A DNA stretch of 64,000 nt from Candidatus Eiseniibacteriota bacterium (GCA_016712505.1 JADJQY010000009.1:62001-126000), one strand, 5' to 3'; positions 18,302 to 28,710 are shown, counted from the stretch's first letter. Translations and numbers: made by a program. The notes: generated from the sequence alone by a model not told the origin.

Positions 18302-19189
18302 ATGAAGGGGATTAGCGTGGCGCAGGCTAGCCAGCGCACGGTCGTGCCGCTTTGGGAGTACGCACGCGCGAACTTTGAAGTAAGCGCCCCTGTGGCGATC
18401 TTCACCGTCGTGGCTAACGAGAACTACGTGGCGCTCGATTCGCAGGCGTTCCATCGCGTGAGTTGCGTGGTTTACTCGGGACTTCAGGTGTCCGCCGCAA
18501 CTGGCGACACACTTACGTTTCTCTCTAGTAGTTACGGTTTCGGTGGCTACTCCGGCTCGGGATCGCCAGTCGTCGAGTTCGAAGTGGGGCAAGCGTACTA
18601 CGTCACGCTCGGCTACTGTTCACGAACGGCCATGATGATGGTATCTAGTTGCATGACGGTAGCGCTCGTGGAGAGTGGCCAGGCGCTCTTCCCCTTCTAC
18701 GGCACGTCAGTCGCCGCCTCAGCGCTGATCGACTCCGTGGACGCGTGGAAGCAGCGTTCCCAGCCAAGTCAACTCGCATCAGCCGCCGACGTGGTACTTC
18801 GCGGAACAATTATCTCAGCAAGCGTACAAGGAGCAATGAATGCGTTCGTCGCGCGTGGGTCATTTGTCATTGCGCCCGACGTGGTTTATCGGCAGCCCAC
18901 CGGGGAGGCGATAGCGCTGCACGTGCCGGTGACAGTCACGTTTCCGGGGACCGCAGATGCGTCAACCAGAGACTATTTTACGCGACCGCATGTGCGACCA
19001 AACCGAGAAGTCGTCGTGTTCGCACGGCGAGAAGCGAGCGGTGTATTGTCCCTCGTGAGGCGAAACACGGCGCTCTGGGAGGTAGACGGCGGAGTTGCCA
19101 GGGTGATAGCCAGCCTCCCGAGCTGTGGTGGGGAGCCCAGCGCGGTTCTGTCAGTAGGCATTCCGGCGTTCGAAGCGTACGTCCAATGA
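18302..19189 (+). CDS. secreted-type protein, paralogue of the next gene
   Basis: The frame is open from further upstream; ATG 18302 is the first start after which the sequence looks protein-like, but the true 5' end is uncertain and no good signal peptide is in this frame. The product is about 295 residues, beta-rich (WEYARANFEVSAPVAIFTVV, FVARGSFVIAPDVVYRQPTG). The second half matches the neighbour at 19283-20268 in order and spacing: xVLRGxxxxxxI, ARGSFxxxxxxVVR, then a V-rich strand, xxYxFxxK/R and ALWEV/AIWDA. No FlgD or PEP-CTERM tail. Third-position GC is visibly lower than in surrounding genes, suggesting a different origin. No family recognised. Confidence 0.55.
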   Translation: MKGISVAQASQRTVVPLWEYARANFEVSAPVAIFTVVANENYVALDSQAFHRVSCVVYSGLQVSAATGDTLTFLSSSYGFGGYSGSGSPVVEFEVGQAYYVTLGYCSRTAMMMVSSCMTVALVESGQALFPFYGTSVAASALIDSVDAWKQRSQPSQLASAADVVLRGTIISASVQGAMNAFVARGSFVIAPDVVYRQPTGEAIALHVPVTVTFPGTADASTRDYFTRPHVRPNREVVVFARREASGVLSLVRRNTALWEVDGGVARVIASLPSCGGEPSAVLSVGIPAFEAYVQ

Positions 19190-19282
19190 ACGAGCAACGA
19201 AGAGAGCGAACGCGGTTGCATTCGACGAACGGAAACCAGCCACCGGCTGAGGTCGAGGGCGAGGCCGAGGCCGAGTTCATCC

Positions 19283-20268
19283 ATGTCTAAATGCGGTGTT
19301 CATTGTCTCGGAGCAACCCCACTTCTGGGCCGCGGCCCAAGCGGAAATCAGGCCGTCAAAGCGTCACGCCGTGCACTCGCGTCGCTGGCGGCGTGCATTC
19401 TGTTGACGTGCGGCACACAAACGGCAGCGTTCGGTGCTGCTGTGATCCGGAGTCAATTCGGCCGATCGTGCCTGCTGGATGCTGCAGGAAAGTCAGTCCG
19501 CAAATCGATGTCTTGGTCGCTACCATCCTGACCTTGATGCCAGAGCCAGGAGGACGTTGGCGCAATGCCACTTGCATCGTCAGTTCCTACATCAAGGGAG
19601 CGCCTTTCGAGAATGACACGTTTGTGATAAAACTGCCGTACAGTGACCACCCAGCGCTCCTCGCAACTGCAGAAGGTCGCAGCTATGTGTGGATTCTGCG
19701 GAGCTGCAACGGCGAGTTGGGCGAGCTAGATCCAACCCTAAGAGCAGATGTCACCACCGAGGAAGCGCACATCTACAACCCAGAAGGAGCGGTCGATCGG
19801 AGCAGCCTTCTAGACTCACTCGCTACGTTCTCGGAGACTCCGACCCCGCTCGCACTGGCCAGCAATGCCACACATGTGCTGCGTGGTCAAGTGCTCGACA
19901 CGGCGATTACGACGACAGCGAATCCCAGGCGCGCTAGAGGATCATTTCGATTTGGCATCAGTCACGTAGTGCGCGCAGCCACAGCGATGTCATTGGCGGA
20001 TACAATCAGTGTTGCGTTGCCAGCGTTTACGACAAAGTTCTGCGGGCACGACGTCAACACGCGCATAGTACCAGGCATGAATGCCTACGTGTTTGTAACC
20101 AAGGACGCGGGAGCGGATACCATGGTAACGCTGGCGCCTGGGTCGTACGCTATCTGGGACGCGCACGAAGCGAGTGTGCGCGTACGTGCCGCCGACTTGT
20201 GTAATGGTGAAGAACGCGTTGTGCGTACAATGTCCGAGGCAACATTTCTGGAACAATTGGAGCAATGA
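19283..20268 (+). CDS. secreted-type protein, paralogue of the preceding gene (frameshift after the signal peptide)
   Basis: ATG 19283 leads to a good signal peptide (RRALASLAACILLTCGTQTA) in one frame. At about 19450 a single-base shift moves the mature part to the next frame, which begins CCCDPESIRPIVPAGCC and runs open to 20268. The mature protein has a second half similar to the preceding gene (THVLRGQVLDTAI, ARGSFRFGISHVVRA, VYVFVTK-type AYVFVTKDAG, SYAIWDAHE). The two are 93 bases apart on the same strand, most likely a tandem duplication. Conserved cysteines near the new N-terminus suggest an extracytoplasmic location. Function unknown. Confidence 0.55.
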
Positions 20269-20771
20269 AATGCGCTGCATACCGATCGCGCTGCTCCCGT
20301 GCTGACTTCTACTCGTTGTCTACTGAACCGCCTCGGGTGCTCCGGAGGCGTGGCTACGTGACTGACGCCAGCCCGGCGCGTGCGGCCGGACGCTGATGGT
20401 CGGTCTCGCCCCACTCGTGCGTGGTGAGCTTGCCCCCGGCAGAGCGAGCGGCGGGAGAGCCCGAGACACGCAGCAATCTCCCCTGTACCGGCGTGACCGG
20501 GTTGGCAGGGAGGACTGCTCTATTGCAGAATCCCGTGGGGGTGTCGACGAGGGAAACTCCATGAGAGTCGGTATCCTCGATCGCCCAACATGGGAGAACT
20601 GCCCATCGTGATCACTACGGCAATCATCTCACCTGCTCGACCCGCGCCATTCGGCGGCCGGAAGCTGGGTATGCCAGGCGGCCCCGACGGCGTCGCCCCG
20701 ATCGCGCACCGGCCAACGCTGGTGGGGCCAGAAGCACCGCAACTGACCCACAGCCCCCTTCGCTCCGCCGC
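20269..20771. other. 0.5-kb stretch without a supported gene
   Basis: Only short shadow frames are present. The last part is the upstream region of the nuclease-helicase gene at 20772; no clear promoter boxes were seen. Confidence 0.4.
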
Positions 20772-22649
20772 ATGACCCGCGTCTTCCACGGCACACTACA
20801 GGAGTTCCAATACAAGCTCCGCACGAACGCCCTCTTCCGGGAGATGGACGAGAACTACCCGCGAGTTGTTGGTCACTCTCCGGGGCCTTCGGAGCGGAGC
20901 TCGTGGCGGGCTTCGCTGCCGCGCCTGGCGGGAGCGCTGCAGCTTGCCGAGCTGCCGGACGATGTGCACATCGCGCTGGAGGAGCGGGTGCCGTACTTCG
21001 GGAAGCGAATGGACGTGTGTCTGTTTGGGCATACGGAGCGTGAGGAGCCGTGGGCGGTGATCACGGAGTTGAAGGCGTGGGGCGAGGCGCTGGCGACGCC
21101 GGAGGGGAACGTCTGCACGGTCATCGGCGGCGGATTGCAAGCCGAGCCGCATCCGTCGGAGCAGGTCCATGGGTACCACGAGCACATTGAGGACTTCCGG
21201 CGGGCCTTCCAGGGGGATGCGCGCCTGGGGTTGGCGTCCTGCGCCTACTGCCACAACTATCCGGGGATCATCCCCGACGAGGGTTTGTTCCACCCTCAGT
21301 TCGATCGGATCCGGGAGGACAGCCCGTGCTTCGGGGAGCGTGACGCAGAGTTGCTGGCGCGGTATCTGCGCGTGCGCCTGCGCGGGGGGCGGGGACGGCA
21401 AGTGCTCGAGGCGTACGACGAGCGGGGAATCGGACCGTCCAAGCAGCTGATCGACCACGCGGGCCTCATGATCCGGCAGCAGGGGGTGTTTCGGCTGCTG
21501 GACGAGCAGATTCCGGCCAACCGGAAGATTTTGAGCGCGGTCGGTTCGGCGACCCACTCTCGGCGCAAGCAGGTGATCCTGGTGCGCGGGGGCCCGGGCA
21601 CGGGGAAGTCGGTGATCGCGCTGAACGCCCTGGGGGAGATCCTGCGGAGGGAGCTGAGCGTCAACCTGGTGACGGGCTCGGCGGCCTTCACGCACGGCAT
21701 GAGACGCATCCTCGGGAAGCGAATCGACGCGCTGGTGAAGTTTACCGACTACTACTGGGACAAGCCGCTGGACGGTCTGGACGTGTTGATCGTCGACGAG
21801 GCTCACCGGATCCGGGCGAAGTCGGTGCCGCGGGTGCCGACGGCGCAGCGGCCGACGATCAGTCAGGTTGAGGAACTCATCCGGGCGGCCCGAGTGACGG
21901 TCTTCTTCGCGGACGAGAACCAGATCATCTCGCCGGAGGAGGTGGGTGAGCCGTCGGTTTTCCGCGAGACCGCCCGGCGGCTGAAGGCGCACTTCAGCGA
22001 GTTCACGCTCTCGACGCAGTTCCGCTGCAATGGTTCCGATGCCTACCTGGCCTGGCTCGACGACGTTCTCGAACTGGCCCAGGATCCGCAGGGGCTGCGG
22101 CTGGCGGTGCCGTCGGGATTTCGCTTCCGGATCGTGGATTCTCCGGACGTGCTGGTGGAGGAGGTCATGGAGCACAACCGGGCGCGGTCGAACTCGGCGC
22201 GCGTTCTGGGAGGTTGGTGCTGGGAGTGGAGCGATCCGTTGCCGGACCGATTGGTGGATGACATCGTCATCGGCGATTTCCGATTCCCGTGGGAATCGAA
22301 GAACAACCGGAAGCCGCCGCCCGGCATACCCGAGGCGAAGCACTGGGCGATCGACCCGGCGGGGGTGCGGCAGGCGGGGTGTGTCTACAGCGTGCAGGGT
22401 TTCGAGACGGGTCATGTGGGTGTGATCGTGGGGCCAGATCTGGTGCGTCGGCGAGGCGCTTGGCTGGCGGATCCGAAGCAAAACTACGCGAACAAGCTTC
22501 GCGGGCAGTCTCCGGCCGCGGCACTGCCCTATATCAAGCGCATCTACCGCACGCTCCTCTCACGCGGCATGGAGAGCTGTACCGTTTACTGCGTGGACGA
22601 GGAGACACGGGAGTTCCTGCGGTCGAGGCTCTTGCCGGCGGCGACCTGA
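20772..22649 (+). CDS. nuclease-like domain fused to a DUF2075 (Schlafen-3-type) helicase
   Basis: The 625-residue frame from ATG 20772 is intact. The N-terminal region (residues 1-200) contains RMDVCLFGHT and WAVITELKAW, the D...ExK layout of PD-(D/E)XK nucleases (DVCLFG Asp, TELK). From about 265 a DUF2075 superfamily-1 helicase begins: Walker A LVRGGPGTGKSVIAL, Walker B LDVLIVDEAHRI, motif III-like VTVFFADENQII, motif IV-like STQFRCNGSDAYLAW, and the late motif CVYSVQGFETGHVGVIVG. Such proteins are frequent in phage-defence islands, but the physiological role here is unproven. It stands alone on its strand, with unrelated or broken genes on each side, so it could be a single-gene system. 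Confidence 0.85.
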   Translation: MTRVFHGTLQEFQYKLRTNALFREMDENYPRVVGHSPGPSERSSWRASLPRLAGALQLAELPDDVHIALEERVPYFGKRMDVCLFGHTEREEPWAVITELKAWGEALATPEGNVCTVIGGGLQAEPHPSEQVHGYHEHIEDFRRAFQGDARLGLASCAYCHNYPGIIPDEGLFHPQFDRIREDSPCFGERDAELLARYLRVRLRGGRGRQVLEAYDERGIGPSKQLIDHAGLMIRQQGVFRLLDEQIPANRKILSAVGSATHSRRKQVILVRGGPGTGKSVIALNALGEILRRELSVNLVTGSAAFTHGMRRILGKRIDALVKFTDYYWDKPLDGLDVLIVDEAHRIRAKSVPRVPTAQRPTISQVEELIRAARVTVFFADENQIISPEEVGEPSVFRETARRLKAHFSEFTLSTQFRCNGSDAYLAWLDDVLELAQDPQGLRLAVPSGFRFRIVDSPDVLVEEVMEHNRARSNSARVLGGWCWEWSDPLPDRLVDDIVIGDFRFPWESKNNRKPPPGIPEAKHWAIDPAGVRQAGCVYSVQGFETGHVGVIVGPDLVRRRGAWLADPKQNYANKLRGQSPAAALPYIKRIYRTLLSRGMESCTVYCVDEETREFLRSRLLPAAT

Positions 22650-22792
22650 TCGGGCGGCCCGACCGGGGCGGACCGGACGAAAGGTCCGATGGCCAGGCGG
22701 CGATCGCGAGCTTTCGAATCGCCGCGCCAGACTGCGACCCTGCACGGGTTCTGGCGCGTTGTTGTTCGAGTTCCGGCACCCGACGGGGTGAG

Positions 22793-23154
22793 CTACCGCG
22801 GCGCGTCCGCTCGAGAGTCGTAGAGTCTGCTCGGGTCGGTCGGGGTGCTGCCGATCTCGACGATCAATCCCCGGTCAACCAGGTTCTTCAGCTTGGTGCG
22901 GGCCGAGCGCGGAGACAGACTCACGAGTTCGGCGACTTGCCTGATGCTGAGTCCGTTTCGCTCGGCAAAGAATCGCAGAATCCGGGCTTCGACTGGGTCC
23001 CCGGTCGGGGGGGACTGCCGGAGGAGCCGGAGACTTACTCGGAGGTGAGTGCCGACCTCCCGAAACTGCGGCGGAGGCAGACCGTGCTCTCGACAAGAGC
23101 CGATCATTCTCCCGACGCCGCTGCCCCACTGCTCAATGAGCCCTAGTTCCGGGC
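22793..23154 (-). pseudogene. C-terminal fragment of an AlbA_2/AAA_4-type ATP-binding transcriptional regulator
   Basis: Reading the reverse strand from about 23154 gives ELGLIEQWGSGVGRMIGSCR and then EHGLPPPQFREVGTHLRVSL, the characteristic end of divergent-AAA regulators. A winged-helix segment follows (RFFAERNGLSIRQVAELVSL and TKLKNLVDRGLIVEIG). The N-terminal AlbA_2 and ATPase parts are absent: sequence similarity ends where the oppositely oriented AbiEi fragment begins. It is therefore a truncated leftover. Confidence 0.65.
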
Positions 23155-23515
23155 AGTGCGCTTCAACTTCTCGCGCAACGCCTGGTCGGCCAGCGGGTGG
23201 AAGCGCCCGCGCGGACGTACGTCCCGCACCTTACCGCCTCCACGGCGTACGTCCAGACCGAAACCGGAACCGGAACCCTGCGCGCATCGACCCCCGAGTC
23301 GACGGCACTGGACCTCGTGGGGTATGCACCGTCGGCAGGCGGGATGGTCAACGTGGCTGGGGTCCTCTCGGAAATGGCTGAGCGGATCGAACCGGATCGG
23401 CTGGCGGAGGCAACGGGAATCGGTCCGGTCATTGTGAGGCGCACCGCGCGTTCGACTCCGGACCGGGGAGGCCGAGCTGGAGTCAGGGGCCTGGCCGCGT
23501 GACCTGGTACTGTCC
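23155..23515 (+). pseudogene. AbiEi-family antitoxin fragment
   Basis: After a short block VRFNFSRNAWSAS in one frame, the next frame reads VQTETGTGTLRASTPESTAL followed by DLVGYAPSAGGMVNVAGVLS and EMAERIEPDRLAEAT. This is the C-terminal signature of AbiEi-type transcriptional antitoxins of type IV toxin-antitoxin systems. The N-terminal winged helix and the AbiEii nucleotidyltransferase toxin partner are not found next to it, and the frame changes within the fragment. It is a remnant abutting another remnant head to head. Confidence 0.6.
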
Positions 23516-23743
23516 GACCGGCTGCTGTCGGTGCGCTGGGCGCGCCGCTGGGGGACTCGCTCGCGCCGCGAAGGGAAGCAACCCAGCCGGCTCCCGGGCC
23601 GATACGTCTGGCGTAGAGCTAGAGGGGCTCGCCGGTACCGTCGAACCGTGCCATGATGGCTGAGCCTGCCCCCCTCGTCCCGGACCGGAGAGATCCGGCG
23701 GGCTCTGGCTCGATGCGACCACCAACGAAGAAGGGAGACGCAC

Positions 23744-23929
23744 ATGGAGATCCGACGCACCCCACCCGATTTCATGCGCGCGATCGACGAGGCAGCCACG
23801 AAGGCGAACCTGGCCCGGCCCGACGACCAGACCGAGACGCCCGGGAGACCCAACGAGGGGGTCGCCGGCGGCGGCACCTGGAAGCTGGGTGACTCCCCGG
23901 CCGCGCGACTGGGTGGCGCGCGGAGGTGA
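23744..23929 (+). CDS. 61-residue hypothetical protein
   Basis: ATG 23744 follows AAGGGAGACGCAC, a good ribosome site. The product begins MEIRRTPPDFMRAIDEAATK and is then Gly/Pro-rich, with no signal peptide, membrane segment or known motif. Its stop overlaps the GTG start of the next gene (GTGA), so the two are probably translated together. Function unknown. Confidence 0.5.
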   Translation: MEIRRTPPDFMRAIDEAATKANLARPDDQTETPGRPNEGVAGGGTWKLGDSPAARLGGARR

Positions 23930-24738
23930 CCGCTTCGGGATCGGGCCTTCCGACCGGAGAGACGCCCGCCTCGAAGGCGGCGGAGAACCGGGCAGCAGGA
24001 TCCGGTGAGGGGCGAGTGGTGAATGCCGATCACTTCGCTCGGGAGGCGAGGATCCGGGCGTCCTTGGGAGGGGGCCCGACGGCGCCGGAGGGCCGGTTCG
24101 GCTCGAAGGATGGCGGTTCGCTGACGGCGGAAGCCGGAGAGCTTCCGGCACCGGGATTGGGCAAGAACCGCGTCTCCCTGGATGGCCAACGTTCGGCCGA
24201 AGCGGACGCTGGCGCCAACGCCAACGGCAACCCCAACGCTGACGCCGGCGCCGACGCCAACGCGAAGAACTGGACTCCTCCGCCCGAATGGCAGAACAAG
24301 CACCAGTACACTATCCTCGAGTCGCTTGGAATGCTGTGGCGGGGAATTGTCCTTTCCTGGCAGAACCGGGACAACCCCGAAACGCACAATGCCGTTTCGA
24401 GTACGCGCGGCACGCCCGATCCGACGAAGGAAGTGGGCGTCCGCGATGCCGCGTTCGACCTCCACCGCCGACCCGCCGTCAATGACGCCATGGAAGCGCG
24501 CCGGCGCCAGGTGGGACAGCCGGGCGAAGGTCCGTCGCGGGAACGGGTGCACGCCTCGCACGATGTGGCTCTGAAGGAAGGACTGCGCCGACCCAGCGAC
24601 GGCCGCATCACGCCGGTCGACGGCGACGGAACGGTGGGCGGCCAGCACACCGGCACCCCGCAACCGAACTCAGGAATCGAGAAGGTGGACGGCACCCGAC
24701 CCGGCGATCCGAAGCGGCCGGGTGAGGGGGAGGTGTAG
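23926..24738 (+). CDS. hydrophilic hypothetical protein with an Ala-Asn/Asp repeat
   Basis: The 270-residue frame starts at GTG 23926, overlapping the preceding stop. The sequence is low-complexity and hydrophilic, rich in Gly, Ala, Pro and charged residues. A short repeat at about residues 94-114 (24205-24270) reads GANANGNPNADAGADANA, from a degenerate GCCAACG/GACGCC repeat. A more structured patch follows (KHQYTILESLGMLWRGIVLS). No export signal and no family recognised. The lack of a hydrophobic core suggests a disordered protein; it may be an accessory protein of the pair or, less likely, a spurious frame. Confidence 0.45.
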   Translation: MTASGSGLPTGETPASKAAENRAAGSGEGRVVNADHFAREARIRASLGGGPTAPEGRFGSKDGGSLTAEAGELPAPGLGKNRVSLDGQRSAEADAGANANGNPNADAGADANAKNWTPPPEWQNKHQYTILESLGMLWRGIVLSWQNRDNPETHNAVSSTRGTPDPTKEVGVRDAAFDLHRRPAVNDAMEARRRQVGQPGEGPSRERVHASHDVALKEGLRRPSDGRITPVDGDGTVGGQHTGTPQPNSGIEKVDGTRPGDPKRPGEGEV

Positions 24739-24903
24739 TCGAGCCGGAGCCGACTGATCATCAGGCCCGCTGTGCTCGCGCGGTGTCCGCGGACCTCTCG
24801 GCGCCGAGTGTTCAACACGAGGGGGGGATTCCCGCGCTGCGGGGCTGTATGGTAGTCTCCTCCCCTTCGCTCGGCAAAAGCTGGATGGGGCGTACGGAGA
24901 AGA

Positions 24904-26160
24904 ATGAGTCCCAAGACGATCGACCCCGCCGCGGAGGCGCACGACTGGGAGTTCAAGCCTCGCTTTCGCCGGAACGCGTTCGGCTGGAGATCCCAGCCGG
25001 CGATCGCGCGCGTCAAGCAGGCGGTGAGCGAGATCAAGAAGGTGGCGAAGAACGAGCCTTTGCTCGGGGCCGAAGGGGCGATCCTCTTCCTTGAACGGGT
25101 GTCGCCCGCCCTCGCGCACGTGGATAGCTCGTCGGGGGCGATCGGCAGCGCCGTGAATTCCGCGATCGAGACGCTGGTCCCGATCATCGCCAAGGCGCCG
25201 GCCGACGCGAGGACGCGCGAGTCCTGGCTCAAGCGTTTGTTCGATGCCTACCAGGACGACGACATTCCCTACATCGAATCGCTGGGCGATCACTGGGGCG
25301 CTCTCTGCGCCTCGAAGAGCGTGGCCTCGGCCTGGGCCGACCAACTGATCGAGGGCGTGAAGCTCTCGTGGAGCCGCGACGAGCGCGTGCGCGGTTACTT
25401 CAAGGGTACGACCAACTGCCTCAGCGCCCTGATCGCAGCCGGACGCCACGACGAGGTGCTCGCGCTCCTCGAGCTCGAGCCGTACAGGATGTGGCACTAT
25501 CGACAGTTCGGTGTGCAGGCGCTTGTGGCCAAGGGGAGCACGAGCGAGGCGATCCGGTACGCCGAGGAGGGGCGCCATCGAGCGAAGGCCCGGTAGCGAT
25601 CGCCCGGGCTTGCGGAAGTCACTGCTGCTATCCACAGGAGAGGTCGATGAGGCGTATCGACGCTACGGCCTCGAGGCGAATCAGCGCGGCACCTACCTGG
25701 CAACGTTTCGCGCGGTGTCGAAGCGGTACCCCCACAAGCCTTCGGGCGAGGTGTTGGCCGATCTCCTGCAAACCACACCAGGAAACGAGGGAAGTGGTTC
25801 GCGGCGGCCAAGGAGGCCGGCCTGTTCGACGAGGCGCTCGCGCTGGCGACTCGGTCGCCCTGCGATCCCATGACCCTCGCGCGCGCCGGGCGTGACCACG
25901 AGGAGAAGCGACCGGCCTTCGCGGTCGAGGCGGGCCTCCTCTCGCTGCCAACTGGCTCCTGCAAATGATATTCACTGCTGCTACGAGATCACGGGTCTGG
26001 ACGTACTGAACGCCTACGCATCCACGATGGCCGCCGCGGGCTCTGGCAGGAACGCGGCCGAGACGAAGGGACCGGGTCCGGGCGCTCTGGTGGCCTGCGG
26101 GCGGCCGGGGGGACCGTTCGTGACCAAGATGCTCGGGCGGGAACTGGGTCTCCCTGATCA
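24904..26160 (+). pseudogene. conserved uncharacterised HEAT/TPR-like protein, broken by several frameshifts
   Basis: ATG 24904 follows GGAGAAGA. The first 230 residues are intact and helical (FKPRFRRNAFGWRSQPAIAR, AEGAILFLERVSPALAHVDS, LIAAGRHDEVLALLELEPYR) and stop at 25596. The family continues in other frames: VDEAYRRYGLEANQRGTYLA-TFRAVSKRYP, then KWFAAAKEAGLFDEALALAT, KRPAFAVEAGLLS, then YEITGLDVLNAYASTM and TKMLGRELGLP near 26140. At least four frame changes are needed. From memory this resembles a widespread conserved family of about 420 residues with no known function. As it stands only the N-terminal half could be made. Confidence 0.65.
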
Positions 26161-26215
26161 ATCGGGGTGCCTTCGGGCCGATCAGTCCCCGACAAGTACG
26201 ACTCACCCCCCACCT

Positions 26216-28710
26216 CTACTCCAACCCCAGCTGTTTCCAGACCGACCCCAAAAGTCGAACCGCTGCGCGGCCGGCGTGCCCGACTCCATCAGCTCCATCT
26301 CGCGGAGCAGGAGATCGACCTCTTTCGGCCCGCCTTGGTCTTGACCGACTCCCAGGCGGACTTGCCGGCGAGGCCGGCAGGGGATGGTCCGCCCAGTCGG
26401 CGTAGAGCCGGGCCTTGGTCTCGCGCGTCATGCGATCGAGTTCGGGCGACGGGGCGATCTCGCGCTCAGGCGGACTCGCCTCCCGGTGCGCCGCCACCGC
26501 GACATTGGCGTCGACGTGCTCGCGGCCTCGGTGGCGAGCGAGCGACCCGAGTGACCCTTCGAGCAGGCTTCGTACGGTGTCGGCGCGTCGGATGGAGTTG
26601 GTCTCGACCCTGAGCTTGGTGCCGCGAAGATCGACCCTACCAATCACCGTCCGCTCCAGACCAGGGCGCGCCGCGTCGTTCGCTCTGGTGAGCACATAGC
26701 TCTGCTCGGGATCGTCCGCTGCGGGAGAGTCGCTCACCTCGGGCATCGCGGCGAGGCGCTTCTGGATCTCCGCGCGGTCACCTGGGTCGAACACGAAGTG
26801 ATCGGTCGTGATCAAGAACGGGTCGCCGTCGGTGTTCCGCAACTCGGGGCGCCGGAGTGCCCGCTCGGCCGCCGCTTGCTGCGCCTCCTCCCAGCAGGTG
26901 ATCAAGTAGCGCCCGATCGCCTCGACCCGGAGTCGCTCGACAGGGACGTTGCCCTTCCGACGGAGGCGAGTTCGCACACGCCCCGCCACCGCCTCGGCGT
27001 CCGTCGGAGCAAGGGCGCTGGGATGCAGTCCACCCAGAACGGAGATGCCACGATGATCGATGACTCGAGCCAGGATCGCATGCCGTCGCTCGAGACTGCG
27101 GGATGCGGTTCGTTCCTGCACCTTGCGCTCCTCTCCGGTGAGGAGATCTCTCAGGAGTATCGACGTTCCAGGTTCGACCTCGAGTACCTCCCAGATCGAG
27201 AGCCAGGCCGCGTGCTGCGCCCCGAGCAAAGCGAGTTCGTCGGAAGAGAGGCCGGCCCCCTTCTCCTCCCGGAACCAGTGCGAGACCGGCTTGCCATCGA
27301 CACCGTGGTGGTGGAAAGCCCAAGGTCCCAGGATCTCCTCCGCGGTGTCCGGATCCCGAAACAGCCCCCGGAGAGGCTCGATCCACCTCTGTCCAAAGCG
27401 CCCCTGGGCAAACCGGACCATGCGTTCGACCAGCCTCCGGTCGAGATCGTGAATGTTCGCCCGAGGATCGGTGTGGGAGGCGGACATCGCCACCCGGGCG
27501 TGAGACTCCCCGTGACCATGACCACTCTCGTGGGCATGGTCGTGTCCCTGGTCGCGGCGACCAGCGGCCCCTGCGCCGTTCAGGCAACAATGCTTGAACT
27601 TCTTCCCGCTGCCGCAGGGGCAGGGATCGTTCCTCCCGACCTTGACTTGCCTGCCCGGGGAAACTTCCCGCGGGGTCCCGGACGGCGTGTTGACCTCGAA
27701 CTCGTCCGCGGCCTCGAAGGGGATGGTGAAGCGCACCTCCAGGTCGTCGGCGTTGAAGTACGACTCACAGATCGGCTCGAAGTTCGTCTCTCCGAAGAGG
27801 CGTCCGTGCTTCAGAAAGAAGGTGGTCAGGGAAAGGGCGCAGGCCGTGATGGTGCGGACTTCGCGTTCGGAGATCGGCATCAGCGCGGCGTTCCGGCTGC
27901 GGTGATGGATCACCGGATAGGCGTTGGCGGCGGCCACCGGCCAGCCGTGTTTCATGACCTCGCGGCGCAGCGAAGCGGGAAGCGCGGAACCCACTTCGAA
28001 ATCGAGCGCGAGCATGGTGGTCCCAAGATCGAACGGTTGGCCCGGCCTTCGAGGCCGATCGGCCGCGCCGAGGAAGCGTTCGTACCCGCGAAGAGACGGG
28101 AAGAGGATAAAGCCCAGGCTCTCCTCCATGGCTCCGATGATCGAGATGCATCCCGCTTCGATTCCGTGGGCCAGGATGTCCACCCGGATGATCTGGCTGT
28201 CGGAAGCGACCTTCCAGGGTGCGGCCTCGAACAGGAGTTTCGCGGCCACGAACAGCTCATGCATGGTGTCCGGATCGATGCGGCCACCTTCGAGGTAGCT
28301 CGCGTCCTCGTCGTCATCGTCGTCATCGTTCGCCGGCAACGACCCCGCCATCTGATCGACGACCTGCTGCAACTCCGGGGTCGGGGCGTCCACCACGCGG
28401 GCGCCGGGCAGGACGCGCCGCACCTCGTCGGCGAGCTCCGCGCCGCAGACCCGCACGGTCCGCGGTTGGCGCGGGGACCAATCAGCGGTGCCCGCATCGC
28501 GGCAACCAGCGAGTCGCCGAACGCGCTGGGCGCTTCGCCAGCGCCGCTCAGTTCGAACTGGACGACCATTCCGGTCTCCGGCTCCAACCAGAGGGTCATG
28601 ATAGGGGGCCGATCCGGTTCGCCCTCGATTCGGAACGGAACCTCGATCCTCCCGCCGACCCACTCCCCGGCAACCTGCCGTGAATCGATACTTCGTATCC
28701 CGCGAGCCAT
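26216..28710 (-). CDS. SEC-C zinc-motif protein with His-rich stretch (frameshifted near both ends)
   Basis: ATG 28710 follows AGGAGG. The first 75 residues (RSIDSRQVAGEWVGGRIEVP, WLEPETGMVVQFELSG) are in one frame. A one-base shift near 28485 leads into the long main frame, which has an Asp-rich patch (NDDDDDDEDASY) and a SEC-C zinc motif (NDPCPCGSGKKFKHCC). Directly after it comes a His-rich run (GHDHAHESGHGHGESH), then a domain rich in Arg/Trp (GPWAFHHHGVDGK). Near the C-terminus two compensating shifts around 26380 and 26300 hide GLAGKSAWESVKTKAG and EVDLLLREMELMESG, resembling the tail of Xre/MbcA/ParS-type antitoxin regions. SEC-C motifs bind zinc and ribosome or Sec partners in SecA; the role in stand-alone proteins is unknown. 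Confidence 0.7.

Noticed and set aside
24030..25232. 400-codon reverse frame over the 23926 and 24904 genes
   Set aside because: Ser/Arg-rich, no start context; the plus strand shows coherent helical protein and ribosome sites.
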